DNA of 64,000 bases from Pseudopedobacter sp965218985 (lineage in GTDB: Bacteria > Bacteroidota > Bacteroidia > Sphingobacteriales > Sphingobacteriaceae): assembly GCA_965218985.1 (NCBI GenBank), contig CBDCMP010000007.1, positions 2,418,001 through 2,482,000 on the forward strand, in the 5' to 3' direction. The notes beneath the pieces were generated by a model. That model had not been told where the DNA came from. It searched no databases and saw only the letters and a program-made list of their open reading frames with translations. Numbering within the stretch: position 1 is the first letter of the stretch; the number at the start of each line of letters is the position of its first letter. A program made the translations under genes and the position numbers. Shown in pieces: positions 32,801-42,698 of this stretch.

Positions 32801-34546
32801 ATGATAAAGTATAGCTTAAGTTTTTTTGTTCTGTTCATGATTGCTGTTCCGTCAATTTTTGCCCAATTGCCACCAAATTTTGATCAGGATCGTCCACATC
32901 AGAAAGAAGAAGAAGTACGTCAATTTTTACCTCCAGTCCGTATTTTATGGAAAAGTGATAACTCGATACAAAATGCAGAAAAACTATTGTTGAAAGGCAA
33001 CGGACAGGCTGATTTAAACAGTAAGGGTTTGTGTACCATGAATAGTTTCAATGGTAAAAAACCTGCCATACTATTAGATTTTGGCAAGGAACTACACGGC
33101 GGATTGCAATTAGTAACCGGAATGTGGAAAGTAAAAGGACCAATTAAGTTAAGGATACGTTTTGGGGAATCTGCCAGTGAGGCCATGTCTGATATTGATA
33201 CCCTAAAAGGTGCAACTAACGACCATGCCATGCGTGATTTTGAAGTTTCAGTTCCATGGTTGGGCAAGCTGGAAATAGGTAATACTGGATTCAAGTTTGT
33301 AAGAATTGACCTGATAGATGAAAACAAGGAATTGATCTTAAAAGAAGCCAGAGCTATTTTTAGCTTTCGGGATATCCCTTATTTAGGGTCTTTTAATTGT
33401 AGGTAGCGATACCTTATTGAATAAATATGGGAAACAGGTGCTTATACCGTTCACCTAAATATGCAGGATTATTTATGGGACGGGATAAAACGTGACAGAC
33501 TGGTTTGGGTGGGGGATATGCACCCAGAAACTTCTACCATAGCAGCGGTTTTTGGCTATAATGAGGTAGTGCCAAAAAGCGTGGATCTCTCCAGAGACAT
33601 CACCCCGCTACCACAATGGATGAATGGAATCAGCGCTTATTCTATGTGGTGGATCATCATCCATCGCGATTGGTATTATCATAATGGGGATTTGAACTAC
33701 CTGAAAGAGCAGAAAGAATACTTGGTTAAACTTTTAGCCCAACTGGCAACCAAAATTGATGCAAATGGGAATGAAAAATTAGATGCCCGTTTTTTAGATT
33801 GGCCTTCAAGCGAAAACCCGAAGGGAATACACGCTGGTTTGCAGGCATTAATGGTTTTGGCTTTTGATGCCGGTAAAGATTTGTGCAAAATATCGGATGA
33901 GCCTGAATCGGTTAAACTTTGCGAAGCGTCTATCGCTAAGCTGAAAAAGAATGTGCCAGACATCAATCATTCTAAACAAGCTGCTTCTTTAATGGCATTG
34001 GCAGGGATAATCCCTGCCCAAAAGGCAGATGAGGAAGTAATAGCTGTAAACGGGGCGCATGATTTCTCTACTTTTTATGGGTACTACATGTTAAAAGCAA
34101 AAGCAAAGGCAGGTGATTACGAAGGGGCATTGAATAATATCCGTGAATATTGGGGAGCGATGCTAAACTTAGGCGCAACCACTTTTTGGGAAGATTTCAA
34201 TTTAGATTGGTTACCAAACGCATCAAGAATTGATGAGTTGGTACCAGAAGGCAAAAAAGATATCCATGGTGATTATTGCTACAAAGGGTTCAGACATAGT
34301 TTATGTCATGGTTGGGCTTCTGGACCCACACCTTGGTTAACAGAATATGTATTGGGTGTACAAGTGATGGAGCCAGGCTGCAAAGTAATTAAAATTGAAC
34401 CTCAATTAGGAGATCTAACATTTGCAGAAGGGACTTTCCCTACGCCAATGGGCATCGCTACAATTAAAACACACAAAATTGGCAAATGGGAAAATAGATT
34501 CACAAATAACAGCTCCCAAAGGAGTGAAAATTATCCAATAAAATGA
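32801..34546 (+). pseudogene. alpha-L-rhamnosidase-like glycoside hydrolase (GH78-type), frameshifted
   Basis: The first piece (32801-33406) has a signal peptide and a beta-sandwich ending 'DIPYLGSFNC'. After two small shifts around 33400-33426 the second piece reads 'SDTLLNKIWETGAYTVHLN', 'MQDYLWDGIKRDRLVWVGD' and 'PETSTIAAVFGY', the start of the (alpha/alpha)6 barrel, with the expected acid region 'DGIKRDRLVWVGDM'. The C-terminal sandwich ends in an odd tail; a further shift near 34495 restores 'QITAPKGVKIIQ'. At least three indels are needed, so the enzyme is dead as read. The next gene starts at 34543, overlapping the stop. Confidence 0.78.
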
Positions 34547-36348
34547 AGCAGTGTACTTTTTTAACCGTTCTTTTTTTGATTGTTTTCACCCTTTTTGTCA
34601 GAGGTCAAAATACTTCTGATCAATTGCTTTCATCAAGTATGGCCGATACGTGGGTTGCCAAAAACGCAATGGGAAGGAAATTGGTAACTGATGCCCAAAA
34701 TGGTAAAATCAGAAAAGACAGATATGTAGGTATATTCTACTTTATCTGGCATGGTGCACATGGTTATGACCATATCGAAAAACCTGATGAAACGGAAGGT
34801 GTAAAAGAGAAAAAACCTACAGCTATCCAAAGCCCCTATGATATTACAAAGATTCTGGAACAAAACCCCAATAATCCACAATACGGCCCTTTAAAAGCTT
34901 TTCATTATTGGGGCGAACCTTATTTTGGATATTATTTGCCAGATGACGAATGGATAATTAACAAACATGCACAAATGTTATCTGATGCAGGAGTAGATGT
35001 CATTATTTTAGACGTTACAAATTCCTCTATTTATTTGCCTCAGGTAACAAAATCGCCACTATTTACAGGGAAATGCGGAAGCAGGGTTTATCTACTCCAA
35101 ATATTGCTTTTATTGTCAATAGCAATCCAAATAAAACAGTAAGCCGTCTTTATCAAGAGATATATCAACCAGGATTATTTAAAGATTTATGGTTTTATTG
35201 GAAAGGTAAACCCCTTTTACTTACCCCTCCGGAAGGTTTGTCGGATGATGATAGAGATTTCTTTTCTGTAAGACAATCCTGGGCTTGGACAGAAGGTCAA
35301 AAATGGTTTGATGATGGTAAAGACAAGTGGCCTTGGTTGGATCATACACCGCAAAATTACGGATGGCATGAATCTGAAGAAATACCTGAAGAGATTAGCG
35401 TTGCTATTGCGGAGCATCCGGTCTCGAACATTGGCAGGAGTTTTCATGATGGCCGAGAGCCAGAGGTTAAACAATCTGGTAAAGGACTTTATTTTGAAGA
35501 ACAGTGGAAAAGAGCTTTGGAGGTCGATCCAGAATTTGTGTATGTAACTGGTTGGAACGAATGGGTAGCCATGCATTTTAATGAAGGAAAAGCCACCAAT
35601 TTTTTAGGTAAAAAGATTAATAAAGGAGACACCTATTTTGTGGATTTATACAACGCAGAATACAGTAGGGATGCGGAACCTGTAAAAGGAGCCTTCAACG
35701 ATAATTATTATTATCAGTTGATAAATCATATCAGAGAATTTAAAGGGTCTAGGAGCCTCCCTACTTATACTTCTAATGATCAAATAAAAATTGACGGCAA
35801 CTTTAAAGATTGGGGAAATGTAGTGGCCGTTTTTAAGGATGATGTTGGCGATACCCTCCACAGAAATCATCCCGGATGGGGAAGAATAAATGCTTACGTC
35901 AATAATAGCGGGCGAAACGACATTGTTGAGAGTAAGGTTGCATCTACAGAGGATAAACTGTTTTTTTATGTCAAAACGGCCAAAGATTTATCTAATTATA
36001 AAGGCAAAAATTGGATGAATCTATGGATAAGCACAGGCGATAATCTGCCCAATTGAAAAAGGTTTTCAATACCGTATCAATCATCATATTATTGATCAAC
36101 GATTGACCAGTTTAGAGAAGTTAACTAATAGCGGGAATTGGGGAAAAGTACAAAATATTTCGTTTCGTTTTACTGCAAATGAGTTGGAAATAGCTGTTCC
36201 TAAAAAAGCCCTCCATATTTCTGGTAATCAATTCCACATCGATTTTAAATGGACTGATAATATTGAGCCGGGAAACCCAATGTTATGGCTCGATCAAGGC
36301 GACACGGCCCCAAATGCTAGATTCAAATATCGTTATCAAAAAAAATAA
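34543..36348 (+). pseudogene. GH99-like/GH71-like secreted glycoside hydrolase with C-terminal sandwich domain, frameshifted
   Basis: Three open pieces combine into one protein of about 600 residues. The first has a signal peptide and 'RYVGIFYFIWHGAHGYDHI', 'WGEPYFGYYLPDDEWIINK' and 'AGVDVIILDVTNSSIY', typical of GH71/GH99-like barrels. One A lost near 35050 explains the first break; the reading resumes as 'KIATIYREMRKQGLSTPNI'. The second piece carries 'VTGWNEWVA' and ends in a carbohydrate-binding-like sandwich ('IKIDGNFKDWGNV'). A loss of two bases near 36053 separates the last piece ('GFQYRINHHIIDQ ... RYQKK'). The substrate is unknown. The family call is moderate. Confidence 0.65.
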
Positions 36349-36368
36349 TATACATTATTCCATAACAG

Positions 36369-36379
36369 TTCAGGATAGG
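36369..36379. promoter_or_regulatory. inverted copy of the CTATCCTGAA element
   Basis: TTCAGGATAGG here is the reverse complement of a site between the divergent sulfatases at 29425-29434, matching in ten bases. It lies about 110 bp before the next sulfatase start, inside the 140-bp gap that breaks the run of closely spaced genes, where a second promoter would be expected. Confidence 0.4.
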
Positions 36380-36488
36380 GATTAAAAATAGAAGTTTCAT
36401 ATTTATAGCTGCTTTAAGAATAATTGTACTAAAGCTTCAAACCAATTGTTTACACATCTAAAATACTTTAGATAAATGTTCTGCAAAT

Positions 36489-37994
36489 ATGATTTTTATA
36501 TATAGAGTAGTCTTTGTTTTTTTTATCACTTTATTTGTTTGTCGCCCGGCTTTCTCTCAAGTAATTTTAAAGAAACCCAATATCGTTTTCATCCTAGCGG
36601 ATGATTTAGGATATATGGATGTGAGTTTAAACGGCAGTAAATATTACGAGACCCCAAATATCGATAGATTAGCCAAACGTGGGATGACGTTTACCAATGC
36701 TTATACATCCAGCCCTTTATGTTCTCCAACAAGGGCAAGTATTTTATCAGGGAAATATCCAGAAAGGTTTCATTTTACTGCTGCTTCTGGTCATTTACCC
36801 GCAAATCCAAACGTTCCTTTATTAGCAGAAAAAGCAGCCCCATGGCAAAAAGTTATTACTCCAATTTCTAGAAATTTTATGCCCTTGGAAGAGATTACCA
36901 TTGCGGAAAGGCTAAAAACCAATGGCTATAAAACTGGTTTCATAGGTAAATGGCATATTGGTCAAGACCCTTATATGCCAGAGAATCAAGGTTTCGATTA
37001 TAATATTGCCGGAGGACCAACACCTGGGCCACCCAATTATTTTTCTCCGTACCATATCAAAAAGCTACCTGATGGTCCTCCACATGAATATTTGACCGAT
37101 AGAATTACAGATGAGGCAATTAAGTACATTGATGCCGAAAAGGATTCTACCTTCTTTTTATGTCTTTGGGAATTTGGTGTTCATGCACCTTATCAAGGTA
37201 AACTGAAATTTGTCAACGAATACGAGAGAAAGATAGATCCAAGAGGTAAACAAGACGACCCTGTAATGGCGGCCATGATTAAAAGTGTAGATGAAAGTGT
37301 AGGAAGAGTGATGGACCGTTTAGATCAACTTCATCTAACAGACAATACCATCCTTATATTTTATTCAGATAATGGGGGCAACATGTACGATTTGTTAAAG
37401 GGCAAAGATGTTACCAATAATTACCCGCTAAAATCCGGAAAAGGTAACATCCATGATGGTGGGGTAAAGGTGCCACTCGCTATTTCTTGGCCAGAGAAAA
37501 TTAAGCCAAATTCTATTTCTGAACAAGTGATTACCAGTATGGATTTTTATCCAACATTATTAGAAGCCACAGGTACCAAGCCAGACCCTAAACAAATTTT
37601 GGATGGCTTTTCTTTAATCCCGGTACTTACCAAAGACAAAAAATTAAAGCGTGACGCTATATTTTGCGATTTCACGCATTATGTTCCTGCAACAGATAAC
37701 TATCCGTCAACATCTGTAAGGAAAGGAGATTGGAAACTGATTAAGGTTTATGGCGAAGGTAAAGACCAAGGAAATGCTTTCGAATTATTTAATTTAAAAA
37801 ACGACGAAGGAGAGAACAACAACTTGGCCGATAAAATGCCAGAGAAAGTCAAGGAATTAAATCAACTTATTATTCAGCATTTAAAGGATATTGGTGGTAT
37901 TACACCTATAAAAAACCCTGCCTATGTACCTAATACCCCAAATAAAATGGGGCAAAGGAAAGAATTCCCTGTAGACAAATACTTTATGTATTGA
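36489..37994 (+). CDS. type I sulfatase
   Basis: A 501-residue secreted sulfatase with a signal peptide (1-24) and formylglycine motif CSPTR (Cys78 in 'SSPLCSPTRASILSGKYPE'). Metal and active-site residues occur in 'NIVFILADDLGYMDVSLNG', 'GFIGKWHIG' and 'IFYSDNGGNMYDL'. The C-terminal part ends with 'NKMGQRKEFPVDKYFMY'. The preceding gap contains a possible regulatory site, and the next gene follows after 23 bp. Confidence 0.92.
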   Translation: MIFIYRVVFVFFITLFVCRPAFSQVILKKPNIVFILADDLGYMDVSLNGSKYYETPNIDRLAKRGMTFTNAYTSSPLCSPTRASILSGKYPERFHFTAASGHLPANPNVPLLAEKAAPWQKVITPISRNFMPLEEITIAERLKTNGYKTGFIGKWHIGQDPYMPENQGFDYNIAGGPTPGPPNYFSPYHIKKLPDGPPHEYLTDRITDEAIKYIDAEKDSTFFLCLWEFGVHAPYQGKLKFVNEYERKIDPRGKQDDPVMAAMIKSVDESVGRVMDRLDQLHLTDNTILIFYSDNGGNMYDLLKGKDVTNNYPLKSGKGNIHDGGVKVPLAISWPEKIKPNSISEQVITSMDFYPTLLEATGTKPDPKQILDGFSLIPVLTKDKKLKRDAIFCDFTHYVPATDNYPSTSVRKGDWKLIKVYGEGKDQGNAFELFNLKNDEGENNNLADKMPEKVKELNQLIIQHLKDIGGITPIKNPAYVPNTPNKMGQRKEFPVDKYFMY

Positions 37995-38017
37995 TTGTTA
38001 TGACTTAATTAAAATTT

Positions 38018-40867
38018 ATGATAATGATAAAAAAGGCTGTTTCTTTTTTCTGTTTCTTTTCAGTAATGTATTTAGGCGCATTTTCTCAAACCTCAACCCT
38101 CAAGGTAACAAACTTAAAAGTAGAGTATAAAATAAACCCCGTCATTGAGGTACAAAAACCAAGATTAAGCTGGGAGTTATTAGATAATGTAAGAGATCAA
38201 TTTCAAACAGCCTATCAAATTTCTGTTTCGAGCTCGTTAAAAAAAGCGAATGCTAAAGTTGCCGATGTTTGGAGCTCGGGTAAAATTAAAACAGATCAAA
38301 CTAATCAGGTAGAATATTCGGGAAAAGCACTACAGAAGGGAAAAATTTATTACTGGAGCGTAAAAGCTTGGGATAAAGCAGGGAATGAATCTGCTTGGAG
38401 TAACATCGCTACTTGGGAAACTGGTTTAATGGGTAAAACAAACTGGCAAGCCCAATGGATAGGTAATGACCTCTCCGAGTTAGGTAAAGGAAAAATATAT
38501 CATCTTCCCCCTGCACCTTATTTCAGAAAGGAAGTCGAGCTAAAAGGAAAAATTAAGAGGGCCAGATTATATGTTACCGCTTTAGGCTTATATGAATTTT
38601 ACATCAACGGGGAAAGAATCGGGAAAGATTATTTTACTCCCGGATGGACAGATTATGACAAGCGTGTTTATTATCAAACTTATGATGTAACCGCAAATCT
38701 AAAATCTGGGGAAAATGTTTTTGGCTCATTGATCAGCGAAGGTTGGTATGCAGGTTATTTGGGATACGCTTTATTGGTAAAAAACCCAATCGTTAAAAAT
38801 TTCTACGGGACAGTGCCCTTGCTAAAAGCACAGATAGAAGTAGAATATACCAATGGTAAAAAAGAAGTTATTGCTACCGATGCGTCATGGAAAAGTAACC
38901 ACGGCGCAATGGTAGAAGCTGACATATTAAATGGGGAAACCTATGACGCCAGATTGGAATTTACAAACTGGGCAAAACCTGACTTTAAGGACAACGATTG
39001 GAAAAACGCACAAATTTATCCAGATAAAGCAGAGCGAAAAATACAGATTTATCCTGGAGACCCTGTTCAAGTTTTTACAGAATTAAAAGCCAAAAACATT
39101 ACAGAAAGGCCAAATCACAAATATATTTTTGACATGGGTCAGAATTTTGCAGGCAACGTTCGGTTAAAAGTGAAGGGGGAAGCAGGCGATAAAATAGTGA
39201 TGCAATACGGAGAAGTATTGTTTCCCGATGGAAGCCTGATGACTGAAAATCTTCGTAAGGCCAGAGCGACAGATACTTATATTTTAAAAGGAGACCCTAA
39301 CGGCGAAACCTATATGCCAAGGTTTACCTACCACGGTTTTCAATATGTTGAGGTATCGGGTTTTACTGAAAAACCTTCATTAGATGCAATCACCGGAATC
39401 GTATTAACTTCTTCCACACCAGAAGTTGGCTCTTTTGTGACCGACAATCCAATGATCAATCAGCTGTACCATAATATCACCTGGACCCAGCGTTCAAATT
39501 ATTTTGATATTCCTACAGACTGCCCTCAGCGTGATGAACGCCTGGGCTGGACAGGAGATGCACAGGCATATATTCAATCTGCCACTTACAATACAGATAT
39601 ATCAGCATTTTTTACCAAATGGTTGGTGGATTTAAACGATGCCCAAAGACCAGACGATACGTATCCAATTTACGCACCTGCACCACCACTCAGGGCAACC
39701 GACACCTACTCTCCGGGTTGGTCAGAAGCAGGTATTATTTGTCCTTACACCATTTATAAAACATACGGAGATACAAGGGTGATTGAAAAATTCTGGCCTA
39801 ACATGCAGGCTTATTTGAAATTTTTAGAGCAAAAAAGCAAAGGGCAATATGTGTTCAAGGAAGGAAGTTTTGAGGACATCAATCCTAAAGGTGGATTTGG
39901 AGATTGGCTTTCCGTCGGAAAAAAGACTCCACCTGATATGCTGGCAACCATGTATTATGCCTATGTTTCTTCTATGATGGCAGAAATGGCTAAGGCTGTC
40001 GGAAAAAATAAAGATGCGGAAAAATACCGACTCATCTTCTCAAAGATTAAACAAGCATTTTTGAAACATTATACTGATACTGACGGGAAATTTAAAACCA
40101 ATGCAGCCGCTTACGGAGATGGAAAAGGATATGTTGACGGAGAAATGGGTTTTGAAGGCAGTACGCAAACTGCCTATGCAAATGCCATTTATATGGATTT
40201 ATTGAATCCAAACCTAGAAGAAAAAGCAGGAAAATGGTTGGTAGAATTGATTGAAAATAACGGAGGGAAATTATCTACAGGATTTTTAGGAGTGAAACCT
40301 TTATTGCCGTCCCTTTCAGAAACAGGTCATAGCGATGAAGCTTATAAATTATTATTGAGCACTACCTATCCATCTTGGGGGTTTGAAGTAATCAATGGTT
40401 CAAATACCATTTGGGAACGCTGGAACAGCTACGTCAAAGGGAAAGGTTTTGAAAACAATGCTGGTATGAATTCTTTCAATCATTACGCTTTCGGCTCGAT
40501 CAATGAATGGTTTTTTGGTCATGCTGCAGGCATCAAAACAGACCAACCTGGTTACAGAACTTTCACTATTAAACCAGAGATTGCAAAAGAGGGCTTAAAT
40601 TATGTAAAAGCCAACTATCACTCCATCAATGGAGAAATCATTTCCTCCTGGAAAAAAGAAGGAAATCAATTATTGCTTCATTTTGAAATACCAGTCAACA
40701 CAAAGGCAAGTGTGTTTATTCCTACACCTAATTTAAACGATGTGAAGTACGATAATAATCGCATTAAAAATACCGAAACTTTACACTTAAAGGGATTTGA
40801 AAAGGGTTACCTAAATGTTGAGTTGGGATCTGGATCTTATAATTTTCAAACTTCATTGGTTGATTGA
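38018..40867 (+). CDS. alpha-L-rhamnosidase, GH78
   Basis: A 949-residue secreted enzyme that removes terminal alpha-L-rhamnose with inversion. After a signal peptide (about 1-24) come the N-terminal fibronectin-like domain ('LKVTNLKVEYKINPVIEVQ'), two beta-sandwich domains ('YVTALGLYEFYINGERIGK', 'DARLEFTNWAKPDFKDNDW'), the (alpha/alpha)6 catalytic barrel and a C-terminal sandwich. The catalytic segment is 'DCPQRDERLGWTGDAQ' near residues 501-516, which holds the general acid glutamate of GH78; the later 'GSNTIWERWNSY' contributes the second acidic residue. Length and domain order are standard. It lies 23 bp after a sulfatase and just before rhamnose mutarotase. Confidence 0.93.
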   Translation: MIMIKKAVSFFCFFSVMYLGAFSQTSTLKVTNLKVEYKINPVIEVQKPRLSWELLDNVRDQFQTAYQISVSSSLKKANAKVADVWSSGKIKTDQTNQVEYSGKALQKGKIYYWSVKAWDKAGNESAWSNIATWETGLMGKTNWQAQWIGNDLSELGKGKIYHLPPAPYFRKEVELKGKIKRARLYVTALGLYEFYINGERIGKDYFTPGWTDYDKRVYYQTYDVTANLKSGENVFGSLISEGWYAGYLGYALLVKNPIVKNFYGTVPLLKAQIEVEYTNGKKEVIATDASWKSNHGAMVEADILNGETYDARLEFTNWAKPDFKDNDWKNAQIYPDKAERKIQIYPGDPVQVFTELKAKNITERPNHKYIFDMGQNFAGNVRLKVKGEAGDKIVMQYGEVLFPDGSLMTENLRKARATDTYILKGDPNGETYMPRFTYHGFQYVEVSGFTEKPSLDAITGIVLTSSTPEVGSFVTDNPMINQLYHNITWTQRSNYFDIPTDCPQRDERLGWTGDAQAYIQSATYNTDISAFFTKWLVDLNDAQRPDDTYPIYAPAPPLRATDTYSPGWSEAGIICPYTIYKTYGDTRVIEKFWPNMQAYLKFLEQKSKGQYVFKEGSFEDINPKGGFGDWLSVGKKTPPDMLATMYYAYVSSMMAEMAKAVGKNKDAEKYRLIFSKIKQAFLKHYTDTDGKFKTNAAAYGDGKGYVDGEMGFEGSTQTAYANAIYMDLLNPNLEEKAGKWLVELIENNGGKLSTGFLGVKPLLPSLSETGHSDEAYKLLLSTTYPSWGFEVINGSNTIWERWNSYVKGKGFENNAGMNSFNHYAFGSINEWFFGHAAGIKTDQPGYRTFTIKPEIAKEGLNYVKANYHSINGEIISSWKKEGNQLLLHFEIPVNTKASVFIPTPNLNDVKYDNNRIKNTETLHLKGFEKGYLNVELGSGSYNFQTSLVD

Positions 40868-40898
40868 TCACAATAAAAAAAATAAAATTAAGTACAGC

Positions 40899-41213
40899 AT
40901 GGAAAAAATAGCATTTAAAATGAAATTGAAACCAGGTCAAAAAGACGAATATATCAGAAGACATTATTTTATTTGGCCCACTCTAAAAGCAACATTGAAA
41001 AAACATAGGGTGAGCGATTACAGTATCTTTTTAGATGAAGAAACGAATACGCTCTTTGCAGTTCAACAAAAATCCGGTGAAAGCAATTCGCAGGAAATTG
41101 GGGATAATGAGATTGTACAAAAGTGGTGGGAATACATGGCTGATATTATGGAAACCAATCCAGACCATTCACCAGTTACTATTCCGTTAATCAATGTTTT
41201 CCATTTAGATTAA
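40899..41213 (+). CDS. rhaM: L-rhamnose mutarotase
   Basis: A 104-residue protein of the RhaM family, which interconverts the anomers of L-rhamnose before isomerisation. It contains 'MEKIAFKMKLKPGQKDEYI' (strand 1 and helix 1), 'RRHYFIWPTLKATLKKHRV', 'DYSIFLDEETNTLFAV' and 'VQKWWEYMADIMETNPDH', all typical of this ferredoxin-like family. The ATG at 40899 is chosen because the longer frame overlaps the rhamnosidase. It gives the clearest evidence that this locus releases L-rhamnose. No rhamnose isomerase, kinase or aldolase is in the window. Confidence 0.88.
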   Translation: MEKIAFKMKLKPGQKDEYIRRHYFIWPTLKATLKKHRVSDYSIFLDEETNTLFAVQQKSGESNSQEIGDNEIVQKWWEYMADIMETNPDHSPVTIPLINVFHLD

Positions 41214-41223
41214 ATAATGAGTC

Positions 41224-42639
41224 ATGAAAAAAAGATTTGTAGCAATAATACTTAGCCTCATTACAACTTTTTCAAGCCCTTCATTCGCACAACAAACTCA
41301 AAAAAGTTCAGATGAAATGAACATCCTGATGATTGTGGCAGATGATATGGGGATGCAAATGAGTGCTTTAAATACACCAGGTGTAAAAACTCCGGCAATT
41401 GACAATCTTGTTAAAAATGGAGTTCTTTTGAAGCGGGCCTACGCTGCGTACCCATCTTGTTCACCATCAAGAACAAGCTTCTTAACTGGAACTTTCCCTC
41501 ATGTAAATGGGGTGACCACCAATGTTTTCGAAACCTTGATGGCAAATTCAACAAATCCTAAAATCCCACCTTTAAACGTACAGTTTGCGGTTAAACCCGG
41601 TATCACTTCCATCGTAGAGGTTTTGAAAAGACAAGGTTATTTTACAGGATTAACAGGTAAATTCCATGTCCCCAGTGCAGAGAATTTCCCATTTGATTAT
41701 TGGGGGAAATCGATAGCTACAGAAGAATTTTTCGAACAAGCAAAGCAAAGCGGGAAACCTTTTTTCTTAGATGCAAATTTTCATACGCCACACCGTCCGT
41801 ATGAAAAAAGCCCGAATAATAGATCAACTATCAACCTAAATGAATTAGAGGTACCCCCTTTTTTGCCCAATAATGAATTAATGCAAAAGGATTGGTCGGA
41901 TTATTTGGGAGCTGTTGAAGCGACAGATAAAAGTGTGGGGGATGTAATTGAGCAGTTAAAAAAACATGATCTTGATAAAAACACTTTAATTATTTTTATC
42001 AGTGATCATGGCCCTTCTACAAACAGAGGTAAATATTATGAATATGATTTTAGTACACATGTTCCAGTAATTTTTTGTGGGCCACAAATCCTAAAAAACA
42101 TCAAAACCAATTCATTAAGTAGCTTGATTGATATTATGCCTACTATACTAGATGTTTTAAATATCCCCATACCACAATCAGTCAACGGAAAGTCTCTAAA
42201 AAACGTGATTCAAAAGCAGGCTGATACCCCTAACCAATATGTTTATTCTGAGGTTGCTTTTCCTAGGAATGAAGAAACAAATTATCAGGCAAGAACCCTG
42301 TTTGATGGTAGATTTTGGTATGTAAGGAGAAATGGAAAGAGCAGGATGAAGGGCAAGCCAGAAGATAATTACGCAACAGTGCCTTGGGAGAACTACAGCT
42401 ACCAAGCCACATTAGAGGGCAAGGATGAATACCCGCTTCAATATAAATTAATGCTATCCTCTGAAGGCACCCCGCCAGATGAAGAATTGTACGATATGTT
42501 CTCCGATCCATGGAATATGCACAACATGATAAACAATAAGGATTATATGAAACCTTTAGAAAAAATAAGAAAAGCAATGGATAGTTGGATCACTAAAACT
42601 CATGATACTCAAATGCGAGCTACAATTAAAAATCAATAA
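41224..42639 (+). CDS. type I sulfatase (N-sulfoglucosamine-sulfohydrolase-like)
   Basis: A 471-residue secreted sulfatase (signal peptide 1-23) with formylglycine motif CSPSR (Cys79 in 'AYPSCSPSRTSFLTGTFP'), 'NILMIVADDMGMQMSALNT', 'GLTGKFHVPS' and 'IIFISDHGPSTNRGKYYEY'. The overall pattern is closest to heparan N-sulfatase-like members, but bacterial relatives act on several sugars and the substrate is not certain. It is the last enzyme of the operon and lies 60 bp before the regulator gene. Confidence 0.9.
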   Translation: MKKRFVAIILSLITTFSSPSFAQQTQKSSDEMNILMIVADDMGMQMSALNTPGVKTPAIDNLVKNGVLLKRAYAAYPSCSPSRTSFLTGTFPHVNGVTTNVFETLMANSTNPKIPPLNVQFAVKPGITSIVEVLKRQGYFTGLTGKFHVPSAENFPFDYWGKSIATEEFFEQAKQSGKPFFLDANFHTPHRPYEKSPNNRSTINLNELEVPPFLPNNELMQKDWSDYLGAVEATDKSVGDVIEQLKKHDLDKNTLIIFISDHGPSTNRGKYYEYDFSTHVPVIFCGPQILKNIKTNSLSSLIDIMPTILDVLNIPIPQSVNGKSLKNVIQKQADTPNQYVYSEVAFPRNEETNYQARTLFDGRFWYVRRNGKSRMKGKPEDNYATVPWENYSYQATLEGKDEYPLQYKLMLSSEGTPPDEELYDMFSDPWNMHNMINNKDYMKPLEKIRKAMDSWITKTHDTQMRATIKNQ

Positions 42640-42698
42640 GGGAAATCCTCTAAAAATCTCTATTTTTAACAATTGTAAACCTCCTTAATTTAACTTTC

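Noticed and set aside
42196..42577. Minus-strand frames inside the last sulfatase gene
   Set aside because: They overlap a sulfatase with all catalytic motifs in frame on the plus strand and show no domain pattern.
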